Below are positions 20,995-32,689 of a stretch of 64,000 bases of DNA, in pieces. Each line of letters starts with the position of its first letter. Position 1 is the stretch's first letter. The DNA comes from Apodemus sylvaticus (lineage: Eukaryota > Chordata > Mammalia > Rodentia > Muridae): the NCBI RefSeq assembly GCF_947179515.1, contig NC_067495.1, positions 24,994,216 to 25,058,215 on the forward strand. Direction: 5' to 3'. The position numbers and the translations under genes were made by a program. The notes below the pieces were generated by a model. It was not told the origin of the DNA, searched no databases, and saw only the letters and a list, made by a program, of their open reading frames with translations.

Positions 20995-23570
20995 ACACCA
21001 GCATTCTCCTGACAGCTCCCGGCTTCCTTCTCTACCATACTGAGATCAGTGTAGCCTCATTTGATTCTATGAGAAACCTGGGAAATTTTATAAAACCAAA
21101 CACTTCCCCCACACCTGGCCGCAGACTGCTCTTCGGAGCTGCAGGCCTCCTGTAGCAACAGCTTCGGCTTCAGGCCCCAACTCTGCCCTGTGTGGTCAGA
21201 ATCTGCATCTTCATCTGAAGTGCATGTGTCACAGTAGCAAAAGACACATTGTAAGCAGAGAGAAAGTTCTTGAACACACAGTGACTCGTTGCCTAGCTCA
21301 TTCCAGGCGAGGCTAACCATGTCTATAGTGCCACAGCAGACATTCCACACTTAACTCCCTGGATCCTCTTAGGAAGACCCTATTCTCTCCAATTCCAGGC
21401 TCCTGTACAGGAGGTTAGTTTCTATTTCAAGCCAGAATGAACGACTCTACCCACACACAGGTTTGATGAATACAGTGAGGTACCAATCACAGAAACCTCA
21501 CATTCAAAATGGACTTGCCACCCAATTCAGCCTGAGAAGAGAGAAAAGGCTTCTACAGATGCAGATTCAGTTCCCTGTCAGGCCCCACCTCGGTGAGAGC
21601 CAGGGTTCCGTCCCAGGGCTTCTGACCTCATGATCTGCTGATTGCTTCTGCTTCCTAGTCACGCTGAGGTTCTACTTGCCCCTTGGCAGGCAGGATAGGA
21701 GTAAGAAAAAAGAAAGCATAGGAACAAAGACCACACGGGGTATAGACTTTCAGCAAGGGAAGAAAAGAGATCGCCAAGGAGAATGCCTTGTGCACGCAGG
21801 GAGGAGAGAGCCACTGCTGCTTCCTGTCAGAACAAATGGTGCTGCTGAGTTCCCACCACAGAAGTCAGCCCCCTCAATGTTCTGGCATGTGATTCTTTGG
21901 GAACAAAGTGCCGTTTTGGAGTCATTAGCATTTGTAGCTATTTTATTGTACGAAGGAAATAAAGCTGAATCCTTCCTGCATGCTCTAATGAACAAAACAC
22001 AGAAGCAACTTCAGCAAAGCTGGGGGGTGGGAGGAGGGGGAGGGGCAGCACTGCCTAGTTATGAACAGGGAAAATGAAAAATAACTAGGTAGGGAACCTA
22101 AGTAACAAGATTTATGTGCTAATAAATAAAAATACTGGAAGATGCTAATAAGCCCATCATTCCCTTGTGAAGCACCGCACAAGGACATGGATGTAAGGCT
22201 AATTTTGTCACCAAACCTGTTCTTTGACTAATCTTCCATGTGATATGCAGAATTTGTTTTCATTTCGTTAGACTTCATTGACCAGGATCACTTTCACTTT
22301 CTTTCCTTGGGCCTGAAGAAGGCTGAGAAAACTATAAACAAGCCATCATCCCAAATACCAGCCACCAGATTTGCACCATACATTATAGTGGAAATCAATA
22401 CAGTGGGGTTGCTTTGACAGCTAGAAGTTCAGAGATGGAAAGTAATCCTCATAGCTGGAGGTAGGCTGGAAAGTCTGATCCCCCTTCTGCAGCCTCTTGA
22501 TATGAAACATGAACATAAAAATTGAAAGTTCTTGGCTGGTAAATGTAAACCTTTTCTGTCTTGGCTTTGTTAATAAGGTACCCTCCCCCAAATATTAAAC
22601 AGTAAACTCTCCTGAATATAACATCAAGATTGTTATGCCAATGGATGCAGACATAACTTTGGGGAAAATGGATTTCAGTCAGATTTTAATCAAAAGCTCA
22701 CTTGTAAGAATTAGGTTTCCCCGTCTAAAGCTGAGCAGAGAGCCCCTTTGGGTGATCCCACAATTCAGTGTGAATAAGAACTTTGAGATATTTGTTTACT
22801 CCCTTCCACATATGTCAAAATTCAACAAAATAGAGGAAAATTCAAGTGGTAATTACCTGTAAAAAGGAAAGTGATGTTAGGAGCTGGAGCTGGGAAGAAA
22901 GGGGCAAGAGAAAACTTTGTAGAATGAAGGTAAACAATCTATTTCCATAGGAGTTTGGGTTAAGGCTGTGTGATAAGCATCATCAAAATGTATTAGATAG
23001 TCATCTAAGATTTGTATGTTTCATTATATGTGAATTTTAGCTAAAATACAATCCCATATAATAGAAAAATCACCAATAAAATATTTAGGATATAATAGAA
23101 TTAATAATTACAACAGTAAAGTTGAATTTTTATCATCCTTAGCAGCCACAGTATATAAACATCTTCAATCACTTCTGCAAAGAAGTGAAGTTTCCAGAAG
23201 CCAAAATGTGTATGAAAAGTAGAGAACATATGTTCTTGGCAATTGTCACAGTTGGCACTGCCAGAAAACCAGGTCTTTGCCCTTGAATGGAAAAGGCTTC
23301 CTTCAGCAGTCAAGTCTTATAGGCTGGCTATGTATATGGAGTGTGGGAGAGATGCCAGCTTATAGGAACTCTGTAATTTATTTCTGAAGAGGCTCCTGCA
23401 GAGCAGTCGAAATTTGGCATCTAAGGTTTGCTAATGTGTTCTTCCAAACAAATGTGGAAATGGGTCCAGAAGTGAGCAAGAAGGAAGAGAAACTCCACTT
23501 CAGCAAAAGATAAAGTGGGACTTTATGGTTTATGGGAAAAATTACCAAAGCATGCAGACAAAGAAGAAAT
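20995..23570. other. Largest non-repetitive stretch, no gene established
   Basis: About 2.6 kb with few recognisable repeats. It contains a G-rich run at 22021-22046 (GGGGGGTGGGAGGAGGGGGAGGGG) that could form a G-quadruplex on the plus strand. The 133-codon frame at 21676-22077 runs through that G-rich run and overlaps opposing frames; I do not support it as a gene. Confidence 0.4.
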
Positions 23571-23576
23571 CTCAGC

Positions 23577-23722
23577 TTAGTGTGGTGCCACATGCCTGTA
23601 ATCTCAGCACTTGGGAGGTGTAGGCAAGATTAGGAGTTCAGGGTCCTTCTAAGCCATTTAGCAATTTAAGGTCAGCTTAAGAGACATGAAAACCTGTCTC
23701 AAGCTAAAAAAAAAAAAAAAAA
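23577..23722 (+). mobile_element. B1-type SINE
   Basis: TAGTGTGGTGCCACATGCCTG, AATCTCAGCACTTGGGAGG, a diverged middle, AAAACCTGTCTCAAGC and an A tail of about 20 bases near 23706-23724. Confidence 0.9.
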
Positions 23723-23794
23723 AATAGAAGAAATTCCACTGGCATTGAGTCATTTAGGGGATTTTCTTTACTCTTCTGTTCCTCCTTTCAATAT

Positions 23795-23993
23795 GAGCAA
23801 GATGTGGTTTGAGCATGTGCCCCCTAAATGTGCATGTGTTAGATTTTTTGTTAGGTATTTTATTTATTTACATCTCAAATATGTTAGAATTTTAATTACT
23901 CAATATATCAGTTTTGACAAGTAGGACCCATGTTCTCATGAATAGAGCAACACCTTTCTTCAATGGACCGGTTAGCTATCATCGGTGTTCAAT

Positions 23994-24061
<68 letters not shown>

Positions 24062-24295
24062 GCTTGCTTGCTTGCTTGCTTTCTTGCTTGCTTGCTTTAT
24101 ATGCTCACTTAACTTTCCAATTTCTGCCATGAGTTTGAAGCACTACAAGACCCTCAGCAGCAGCCAAGAAAAATGATGGTACCATGTTCTTGGAAGGCCT
24201 TGTCTTCTAAACTGTGAACCAAAATAAACCTATCCCCTTTATAAATCACTCAATCTCAGATATTCTGTCATAGCCATGGGAAATGGATATGACAT
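23795..24295 (+). mobile_element. MaLR-type LTR (MST/MLT-like) with microsatellite inside
   Basis: The left edge GATGTGGTTTGAGCATGTGCC and the right half (CCATGTTCTTGGAAGGCC, GTGAACCAAAATAAACC, TATAAATCACTCAATCTCAG, TTCTGTCATAGCC...GGATATGACA) match the MaLR LTR plan with its AATAAA region. The middle carries a short TTATTTATTTACATC string and the TTTC array at 23991. Confidence 0.65.
23991..24096 (+). repeat. (TTTC)n then (TTGC)n microsatellite
   Basis: About 17 units of TTTC, passing into TTGC units by a single-base change that spread through the array. The poly-FLS reading frames over it are artefacts. Confidence 0.95.
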
Positions 24296-24574
24296 ACACC
24301 CCTGTGTAAATGTTTTGATCTATTTCAAGCACAGAATTAAAGAGACTAATATAACAGGAGTACATTTGTCATCAAAGCTTCTTTTTGTAAGATTGAAGTG
24401 TGTTTTATTTTGTGACTAGAAATATTAGTAATTAAATGGTTCAAGTGAATCTGTGGGATTTGCTGGTATGTTTGTGTTCATATAAAATTTGCTCCTTTGG
24501 CACTTTCCTTCATCTTTCTGTTACATATTCTTGGATGTGTATTTCGTTGGGGGTGACGAAAATGCTTTGAAATT

Positions 24575-25200
24575 AAGGGCGTGGTGGTTAAATTCAGTCA
24601 GCAACTTGATGAGATTCAGAATCACTTGGGAGAGAGATGAACTTCTGTGCATGCCTGTGGGGGATTCTCTTGATTAGGTTGATTGACTATATTAGGTTGA
24701 TTGTTCCACTATACTTGGAACAATTTTGTGAACTAATATTCCAAATTGTATTTTCAACAGGAGAAAAAGTGTGGCTGGAGAGATGGTTCAGTCATTGATA
24801 GAATTTACTTGTTGCTCTTGTAGAGGTTCGATTCCCAGAACTTATGTCAGGCAGCTCACAACCATTTATAGCTCCAGGACCGGGGCATTGGAAATGTTCT
24901 TCTGGCTTCTATGGGTTCCTGCACATACATAGATACCTACAAAGATACCCACACATACGTATACATAAAAACATATTTTTAAAATATTAAAAAATGGAGA
25001 AAGTGAGCAGAGCACCAGCATATGTTGTTCTGCTTCCTAGGTCCAGATGGAGAGAGACCATGTTCCTCAAAATTTTGCTATTGTCACTTCCAGGCCATGA
25101 TGGACCATGAGTTGGAACGTCAAGCCAAAAGAAACCCTTTCTCCATTAAGTTGTTTTTCTCAGAGTATTTTATCCCAGAAACAGGAAACACAACTGAAAC
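24575..25200 (+). mobile_element. Old LTR of MaLR/ERVL-like type, copy 3, interrupted by B2
   Basis: The 5' part has CAGCAACTTGATGAGATTCAGAATCACTTGG, GCATGCCTGTGGGGGATTCTC and TTGATTAGGTTGATTGA. The 3' part has GAGAAAGTGAGCAGAGCACCAGCA, CCATGATGGACCATGAG, AGCCAAAAGAAACCC and TTATCCCAGAAACAGGAAAC. A B2 at 24772-24995 separates the parts. Confidence 0.7.
24772..24995 (+). mobile_element. B2 SINE with target-site duplication
   Basis: TGGCTGGAGAGATGGTTCAGTC head (tRNA-derived A box), AGAGGTTCGATTCCCAG (B box), TTATGGGTTCCTGCACATACA-type body and an AT-rich tail. Flanks are GGAGAAAAAGTG (24760-24771) and GGAGAAAGTG (24996-25005), differing only in A-run length. It interrupts the LTR at 24575-25200 and is therefore younger. 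Confidence 0.9.
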
Positions 25201-25219
25201 GGGGGGGGGGGGGGGGGGG
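25201..25219 (+). repeat. Run of 19 G
   Basis: Nineteen consecutive G directly after the LTR 3' end. Prone to slippage and to G-quadruplex formation. Confidence 0.95.
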
Positions 25220-25297
25220 ATAGCTACACAACACTGTAGATCAACTAAGGTCTGTGGAGTCTGTAGATAAAAGGCTTAAAAGGTTAAAAAGTTAGGG

Positions 25298-25545
25298 CTG
25301 GGGGTTAGCTCAGTCAGTGAAATGCTTATTCTCAAAGCACAAGGACTTGAGTTTGAGCCAGAGAATCCACGTGAAAAGGCGTGGTGTAGGGGGTGCATGC
25401 TTGTGGTCCTAGTACTGAGGAGGATAGCACCCAGGAAGGAACATCATCCAAGATCACCCTCTTGCCCAGACATCCATAAGCGCACACAAGTACTTGCACA
25501 CACATGCACTTGTACACTCATGAACATGCATAGACACAGTCCTTA
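25298..25545 (+). mobile_element. B4-family (ID + B1) SINE
   Basis: ID-like half GGGCTGGGGGTTAGCTCAGTC, AAGCACAAGGACTTGAGTTTGAG, then the B1-like half GGCGTGGTGTAGGGGGTGCATGC, TTGTGGTCCTAGTACTGAGGAGG, ending in CA-rich DNA near 25490-25540. Confidence 0.85.
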
Positions 25546-25966
25546 AAAGCTGGTCTTTTTATTATGTGAATTACAACCTACATTTTTAATGAAAAGTTTC
25601 CAGCCAAGAAACAAGAGTGCTTCTGGTCTTTGCTTGAATTATTATATTGACTCTCAGTCACATTTGCTCTGGTGTGTTGGTACCTATTGTTCAAATCATG
25701 GCAGCTTTCTCTGAAGTATCCACAGTCATTGTGAAGCCTCACAAAGTGTGTATCCATCTCCATACATCAAATACAGAAATCTCATGTGCTTGTATTACTT
25801 GCTGAGTTTGGGGCATCTTGTTTACATTGCCCAGAGTAGGAACTTATGGTCTTCTAAAGCTTTTCCACCTGAAGCATCACTCTGTTTGTTTTGTCCTTTT
25901 GGCCTCTTTCGTAGATGCTCTGTGTTAACTATTTCAATGTGTAAACTTTTTGAAATTGTGAACAAG

Positions 25967-25996
<30 letters not shown>
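25967..25996 (+). repeat. (CA)n microsatellite
   Basis: About 14 CA units. The 400 bases before it (25560-25965) show no gene or repeat. Confidence 0.95.
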
Positions 25997-26000
<4 letters not shown>

Positions 26001-26059
26001 AATGTAACAAAATCACATTCATGATTCAGTCTTGCCTGGTTTTGTCCTTGTTGTGTTGT

Positions 26060-26190
26060 CTTATTTTAAGATAGGCATTCTGTCCTAGAACTCACTTCGT
26101 AGATCAGGCTGTCCTGGAACTCACAGAGATCTGCCTGCCTCTGCCTCCCAAGTGCTGGGAGTAAAGGCATGTGCCACCACACTCACCTTG
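26060..26190 (-). mobile_element. B1 SINE
   Basis: Reversed B1: TTAAGATAGGCATTCTGTCC, AGGCTGTCCTGGAACTCACAG, CTGCCTGCCTCTGCCTCCCAAGTGCTGGG, GCATGTGCCACCACACTCACC. Confidence 0.95.
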
Positions 26191-26194
26191 TCTG

Positions 26195-28435
26195 GTTTTG
26201 CTGAGTTTGTTTGTTTATTTCTTTGTTTGCTTCAAGTGTGATTCTCAAATGGGAGTATTTTGTGGTTCCCAGGGGACATTCAGCACTGTCTAGAGATTAC
26301 TTGAACAAAGCCAATGACATCTATCTAGTGTGCAAAGGTTAGAGACTCAACCCACCAGGAATTCAAGGCCTGTCTGTTCAGGTTATTCTTAAGCTGTTCT
26401 GTAGCATTCTGTAGGAATAAAATACTCTAAAATGGAGGAGAGAGTTTTAGTTTCAATCACCTCTATGAAAAAGAATACATATTTCTAACTCAATTTGGGG
26501 GACAAAAAGATACAAAGCTGGGGGCTGCAGGAATATGTCAGAGGGTTTTTGTTGTTTCTTGCTTTTTTGTTTTTCTTTTTTCCTGTGACTTTTCAATCTC
26601 CCCCAGGCTCTAATTCTCCTCAGGATGCCAAAGTGTCATATGCTGAGGTATCATTTTCCGAGCCACCTTTGTCTAATTGAAAATACCATTAACAACTCAT
26701 TTTGAAGCATTATTATCAAGACAGTACCAATTTTCCCAGTCTCTGAGATATGTGATGACAAATGCTGAAACTGCAAGTAGGAGAGTATTCTGGAACTCCC
26801 TAAGGAAATCAGGGTATCAGCTGTGTAATTTATTGACTATGTTTTATATGGCCCCAGACACATCACAGAGCTATAAAATGGAAATCAATTCTTCCAAGTT
26901 CAGCAGTTTGAAACACATGCTCACTGATCTTCCTAGTAGGAACAAGTAGGTAGAGAATTAGAATCATATTCAGAGAGCACCAAGAGCATGACCTATAGGA
27001 AAGAAAAAGAAGAGAAAGCACATTACTCGTACCATTGGCTAATGTATTGGACAGCAAAAAATAAATTAATTTCTTATCTGTGTGGTCTCTACCACAAAAG
27101 TTCATTACTGATTTTTTTTAAGCTAACCAGCTAACCTATTTATAGAAGGTTATTCCTTTAGTCATGCAAGGTTGATACTCACTGTGTGATTATCATGTCA
27201 TGTTTCCTTTTTAAGTAATAGTCTAATAGTGGTAAAAAAAAATTGATTCTTACAGCAGGCACAACTTTGAGTGAGTATTGGATCACCCATTCTGGAAATC
27301 TTGTAACCAGTAGTTTTTGAAGAGAGCAAACACCTGTTGTGTGAAGCAAGTACAAGATCCCGTATTACCTTGCAGAGCCACATGACAAACTACACTCACA
27401 TTACTTTAGAAAAATACCCTGGGGAAAACCCTGAAGGATTACCTGAGTGACATGCTTGCTGGAAGTCCTCCCCAACTTCTCCAATTCATGCCAGCTGCAA
27501 GAAAATGTCACAATTAGTAGATGCCACGTGGAACATATTCTTTGACAATCTGATGCTCATGAGGGATATAGGTTCATTATAGTTCTTCTACAATGAGTTT
27601 ACTAAATCCATCAGCATCTGTCCCTTCAGCAGTGTGCTTTCCAGCAGAAACAGATAAAACAAGATCACATTCAAGAAGAGTGGCATTCGCTCACTGAAGA
27701 TGTTCTGAAATGAAGCTCACATCTTTCTTCTAGGGATCTCACTCAGGCTTTCTGCTATCAACACACACTTCTGTGCAGCCGCTGTGTCTGAGACTTTATT
27801 ATGTTTGTGACTAGAAGACTCTCGCTTTAATGAAAGATGACACTTTGGGAGGAACTTAAATAATGCATATGAGAGTGGCTGTGAGGTTTATTTTGTATAT
27901 GAACTGACGCAGTCTCAAAGTGGGTATGTGGAAACATCTGTTTCAAACCATTGTGGGAAGACTGTACAGAGAGGTTCACACTCACCAAATGTTTGTTACA
28001 CTGTCTTGACCTAACAGAGGGCTTCTGGACTGGGGAGGAAACAGAAGTAGTCTTGGCATCATCCCTTCACAAAACAAAACAGAACCCACATCCTTATACT
28101 GTTTGAAGGGTTTCCTTACAATATGAAAATTCTTCAAATTTCCCTCTTTTGTTTATTTTTTTAACCCCTCGCCCAGTTTCACCATAGTTCATATCTACGT
28201 GACTTGAGGCTCATTTGTAAACATTTAGAAACTGAAATTGCTGCATTACAATGGACTAAATCCCAGACTTTATTTGGATTCCATCAGTTTTCCGACTAAT
28301 GTTCTTTTCTTTGTTGTTCATTTTAGAATCCCATTCAGGACTACTGCATTTACTTACCATTTTTCCTACTCATCTGTGACACTTTTTGATGACCGATGAC
28401 CCTTCCCTGCATTTTGCCTAAGACAATAAGCTTCA
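26195..28435. other. Mostly unique DNA, no gene seen
   Basis: About 2.2 kb with no convincing repeat. Open frames up to 90 codons (26677-26949) have no recognisable content. Confidence 0.4.
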
Positions 28436-28439
28436 CATT

Positions 28440-29936
28440 GGGATCTTATGAACTCTCCACCTTCAAGGCAATCCCTATAGCTGAAGACACTATGTACTTC
28501 ATAAACAAAGTCAAAAGTTCAAATTGACCAGAAAACCTCCTCCCAGAGGACTAGATTTCAGGTCATCATGCAGGCTTCCAATGGAGGGAGGCAACCAACA
28601 GTCCTACCAATCTATGACATCTATGAACCACATCAGTGGCTAGAATAGCATGTAAACCATAAGGGGGCAACAGTGTCATTGCATAACTTTGTGATAAACA
28701 ACAACTCTCTAATTGTCCTTAAGACCCCCTTAACAAGAGGAAAAGCATGCCTGGTACTAGAAACCTAACTACTTGATGCTAGTGAAATCATGGAGGAGAA
28801 TCTACAACCACTACTTTGCTTATCCAGCACAATCTCTGTGATGGTTTGAATGAAAATGCCCCCATAGGCTCACAGGGAGTGGCACTGTTAGAAAGAATTA
28901 GGATCTATGGCCTTGTTGGAGTACATGTGGCTTGGTTGGAGGAAATGGATCATTTGGGGTAAGCTTGAAGTTTCAGACACTCAAACCAGACCAATGGTTC
29001 TCTCTTCCTACTCCCTGTCACTCCAAATATAAGATTCTTGGTCTCTTCTTCAGCACTCTGTCTTCCTTCAATGCTGCCATGCATCCTAACATGACAATAA
29101 TGGACTTAACCTCTAAATCTGTAAGCCAGTCCCAATTAAATGTTGTCTTTTGTAAGGTTTGCTGTGGTCATGGTGTCTCTTCATAACAATAGAAACTCAA
29201 AGACAATCCCCAGCAATAATTTATAAACATTTGTCCTTATACCCACAGAGAAGTAAGTATAGTTGCCACCCCTTCTCCCTTATCAAGGAACATTTTCTTT
29301 GAAACAGATGGAACAGACCACTATAGAAAATCACAACCAGTATCAAAATGCAGAGTTGTAGATCCCAGTCCCAATTGCATAGAGCTACAAAATATTTGCA
29401 CACCTAAGGCTCAGGGAACATTATGGAAGAGGGGGGCAGAAAGATTGTAAGAGCCAGAGGATAAGGGAGTTTGCTGTGAGATTGTATGTCCTAGTAATAA
29501 CAATATCTACACCCATAAACTCTCACCAATATAACTGCCCAAACATGGTCTAAACAAGGATAAGACAATGAACATAGCATACTGGATAGAGAAAAGCCTA
29601 TGAGACCTAAATCCTATATAAAGAACTATAGACAATTGAGGATATCTGGAAGTGGGAGAAGTGATCTTCCCCAGGGAAGAGTACAATTGGTTTTCCAGTG
29701 CCAAATGATCAGCCATAGAAACATACATATGAGTAACACTATAAAGACTAAATAGATTATATTTAGGAATATATATGTATATATACCCATATATGTGAAT
29801 GCAATAGAAATTATTGAAAAAGTGGCCATGTATTTGAAATTTGAAGGATAGTGTAGTGGGGTATATGGGACGGTTTGGATGGAGGAAAGGGAGGAAAGTT
29901 TATAATTATATTAAAATCTCAAAAATAAAAAATGAT
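28440..29936 (+). mobile_element. Lx-type L1 3'UTR split by an LTR
   Basis: After the LTR, the plus strand reads the long rodent L1 3'UTR: CACCTAAGGCTCAGGGAACA, TATGGAAGAGGGGGGCAG, AAAGATTGTAAGAGCCAGAGG, CTCACCAATATAACTGCCCAAACA, CTTCCCCAGGGAAGAG, TATATTTAGGAATATATATG, GGAGGAAAGGGAGGAAAG and AATTATATTAAAATCTCAAAAA at the end. The part before the LTR (28440-28836) is assigned more weakly. No ORF2 is seen. Confidence 0.75.
28837..29205 (+). mobile_element. MT2-like (ERVL) solo LTR
   Basis: Starts TGTGATGGTTTGAATG and ends AGACA, with blocks GGGAGTGGCACTGTTAG, GGCCTTGTTGGAGTACATGTG, ATCTGTAAGCCAGTCCCAATTAAATGTTG and GGTCATGGTGTCTCTTC. The AATTAAA region acts as the polyadenylation signal in this family. 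Flanks ATCTC (28832-28836) and ATCCC (29206-29210) fit a 5-bp ERVL duplication with one change. No retroviral genes adjoin, so it is a solo LTR. Confidence 0.8.
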
Positions 29937-30044
29937 TTTTTTTAAGTCTCCATGCAACACTAAGAGGTTAGAGGATCAGTAATACAAAGTCATCTTTGGC
30001 TATATACTTGTATCACAAACATGAGAAGCTGTGTTTGCATTCTT

Positions 30045-30290
30045 AAAGAACATGAAAAAGCCATGCATGGTCATGTATGCTTATGATCCCAGCCCTGAGG
30101 TGGAAGGGAAAAGACAGGACAGATACTGGGACCTGCTGACTACCAGCCTAGCTCCCAGTTCAGGGAGATTCTGTCTCAAGAGAATAAGGTTAGAGGGTCA
30201 TAAATCAGGATATCTAATGATGTCCTCTGGCCTCTATGAGCAGAATCATTTATATATCCACACACATACACTACACACACACATACACAA
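30045..30290 (+). mobile_element. B4-family SINE
   Basis: AAAAGCCATGCATGGTCATG, TATGCTTATGATCCCAGCCC, GACTACCAGCCTAGCTCC, ATTCTGTCTCAAGAGAATAAGG and GATGTCCTCTGGCCTC follow the B1-like half and 3' region of B4. Confidence 0.75.
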
Positions 30291-30323
30291 ACATACAGAG
30301 AGAGACAGAGACAGAGAGAGAGA
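30258..30323 (+). repeat. CA-rich and GA-rich simple sequence
   Basis: CACA-type repeats followed by GAGAGACAGAGACAGAGAGAG, at the 3' end of the B4. Confidence 0.9.
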
Positions 30324-30329
30324 CTCATA

Positions 30330-30820
30330 AAATCTCTAGACATTACTATGTCTCCTGAGGAAGAAATCCAACCTGCTGATGAACCTCTATTGACCTAAGT
30401 GAGATGAGGCAGATCTAGCTGAGGCATTAAGGAGCCTCAATTTTAGTAGAATTTGTGGAAGAAAGAAACTAGGTCAGTCCTTCATCCCAGAAAATGAAAT
30501 CAAAAGCAGTGATGTACCTAGGAAAGCAATATGAACTCAATGATCCCTTTAAAAGGAGTCACTGGAACTGGCAGGTGTTAGAAATGGTTGGTGCTGAATA
30601 AATAGTATCTGCAGTAGTAATTTTTATGTAGTAACTGAGTTAAAGTCACATGTCGTTTAATTATGCAAAGAATGGCGCGTAAATCTAAAAGAAAAATGTA
30701 TTCATTGTATTCTCACACAGTAAAAACTTGTGTAGCATTAATACTAGATTTTGCTGAATGTAAGACATGAAGTTAATTTTTATTGATGTCTCATAAAGGC
30801 ACCATGTGAAGTTTTAGGTT
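30330..30820. other. Unique AT-rich DNA
   Basis: No repeat recognised. TTTAATTATGCAAAGAATGG near 30656 resembles homeodomain/POU sites but has no support beyond sequence. Confidence 0.35.
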
Positions 30821-30821
30821 T

Positions 30822-30932
30822 CTTTTGATAATGTCTCCCTGTGTACCCCAGATTGACCTCAAACTTACAATCCTCCTACCTCACTCATTTGAACATTAGG
30901 ATTGTGGGTATATGCCACTAAACACCCAGCTT
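30822..30932 (-). mobile_element. B1-like SINE, diverged
   Basis: GATAATGTCTCCCTGTGTACCCCAG, TTGACCTCAAACTTACAATCCTCC and TAGGATTGTGGGTATATGCCACTA are a mutated reversed B1. Confidence 0.7.
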
Positions 30933-30934
30933 TT

Positions 30935-31848
30935 TCATTTTGAAATCTAAGAAAATGCTTGTTAGGTTAAGCACTTTGGTTGGCTGAACCATTATGTTGT
31001 ATACACATATTCAGCCAGGACTTCACTGATGTTCTGTATAGATTTGACTTTTGGGAATGAAACAGTCAGGAGCAGTATTGCTCAAACACTTGACTGCTTA
31101 ACTCCATGCAGATTTCATAATTTTATGCTACATTACAATATGTTCTTGTGCTTGGAAATTTCTAAAAGGCCTCCCATGGTCGCTACCACATCATGCCCTC
31201 CCTTGAATGAGGGCTGGCTGTAGTGGTTTGCTGTTGGGAAATAGAGTGAGGGCAATGGGCTGTAAATCCCTACAGTGTCTTCTAAAGACAACCACATCAG
31301 TGCACTTGGAAACGGTACCACATCCACTTCAGTCTGGAGGAGACAGTTGCCCATGCTGGAGGATTTTACTGTAGCCTATAACTGCTGCTGAACCTGAGGG
31401 CCCAACTACGCCATCTCCAGATTTTTTGAGATAGACCCGTGTTGGTGCAATTTTGGGTAATTTATTATGAACCAAAAAACTATTACTAGCAAAACTCTAC
31501 ACTTAGATCTGTGGCATCATAGTAGGCCCTCAAATTCAGGAATATCCAGCTATGAGAAAAAGACTATTGAACTTAAATTCTAGTTCCTAGTGGGTAGAGA
31601 AGTACCTTGAGGTAGGGAGATGGTAAATGGCTGTGCCATGCAGAAAAGGTAATACTGTTGGGAAATCAGAGATAATTTATTTTTAGCTTGAGAACAGAAA
31701 GTTTACCATTTCTAGGAGGAAAATGAAAACATTCACCATCTTTATAGTTCACTCAATGAATGAGCAGAAGCAAGCACAAGAACAAGACATGCTGTAAGAC
31801 ATCAGGTGGAGTCTCCATCACATAGTCAGAAAAGGGCACTGAAAAAAG
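30935..31848. other. Unique DNA, no gene seen
   Basis: About 0.9 kb with no recognised repeat. Opposing short frames near 31029-31354 are spurious. Confidence 0.4.
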
Positions 31849-31859
31849 AAAGTTCTAGT

Positions 31860-32011
31860 GGCCAGGTGGTTGGGGCACATGTCTTTAATCCCAGCACTTG
31901 GGAGACAAAGGCAGGCAGATCTCTGTGAGGTTTAGGCCAGCATGGTCTACAGAGAGAGTTCCAGGACAGCCAGGACTCCACAGAGAAATCCTGTCTTGAA
32001 AAACAAACAAA
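31860..32011 (+). mobile_element. B1 SINE with perfect 11-bp target duplication
   Basis: GGCCAGGTGGTTGGGGCACA, TTTAATCCCAGCACTTGGGAG, GGCAGGCAGATCTCTGTGAGG, AGAGAGAGTTCCAGGACAGCC, CCTGTCTTGAAAAACAAAC. AAAGTTCTAGT occurs at 31849-31859 and 32012-32022. Confidence 0.97.
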
Positions 32012-32399
32012 AAAGTTCTAGTTCTAAGAGTGCCAAGGATGCACAGGATAAAATGGTGACTGTAGTATCAAATTCAAACAAATCATTTGGAGCGTAGTGG
32101 AGAAAAACACTCTGCTGTCTTCTCTCTCTTTCCTTTTCACACATTGGGATTTTATAAATAAAATTTCAGTAGTAGCAAAACATGCAATTTGTGGAACTTT
32201 ATAGCTTTACTTGAAGTCTACAGAAATTTGTTACACATTTCTAAAATCACATTCATATTAGTGGCAAATGATACGTGTAGACTAGGTTTCATAGTTCCAG
32301 GAACAGACATACTAATAGACATTTCTAAGCTATTACTACATCCACCAGAACTTGTCACTCAAAATTATAGCCCAAAGCTTTCATAGCTTTGGGGCTTCA

Positions 32400-32578
32400 T
32401 GTGAAACAGAGACCAACCTTAGGGCTCCTCAGGTAAAGTTGCTTTACATAAGCCCAGTGACCTGAGTTCCACATGATACCCAGGGTACCACATGGTAAAG
32501 GGAGAAAACTGACTTCCAGTGCAAGCATACACATAGTACAATAAAATAAAATACAATGTGGTAAAATAATTTTAAAAT
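32400..32578 (+). mobile_element. B3/B2-family SINE, diverged
   Basis: GGGCTCCTCAGGTAAAGTTGC, CAGTGACCTGAGTTCCACATG, ACATGGTAAAGGGAGAAAACTGACTTCC and an A/T-rich tail with AATAAAATAAAAT. Confidence 0.75.
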
Positions 32579-32684
32579 AAAGAGGGAATAAGAGAGACAG
32601 AGACAAGCAGACAGAGAGACAAAGACACAGAGAGATAGAGAGAGAGATAGACACAGAGAGAGACAGAAAAAGAGCGAGAGTGAG
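32579..32684 (+). repeat. GA-rich polypurine tract
   Basis: About 100 bases of GAGAGACAGAGA-type sequence directly after the SINE tail; a likely microsatellite grown from it. Confidence 0.9.
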
Positions 32685-32689
32685 TTCAC

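Noticed and set aside
23860..23890. TTATTTATTTACATC string as a separate L1 3' end
   Set aside because: Too short to claim an element; mentioned only within the LTR.
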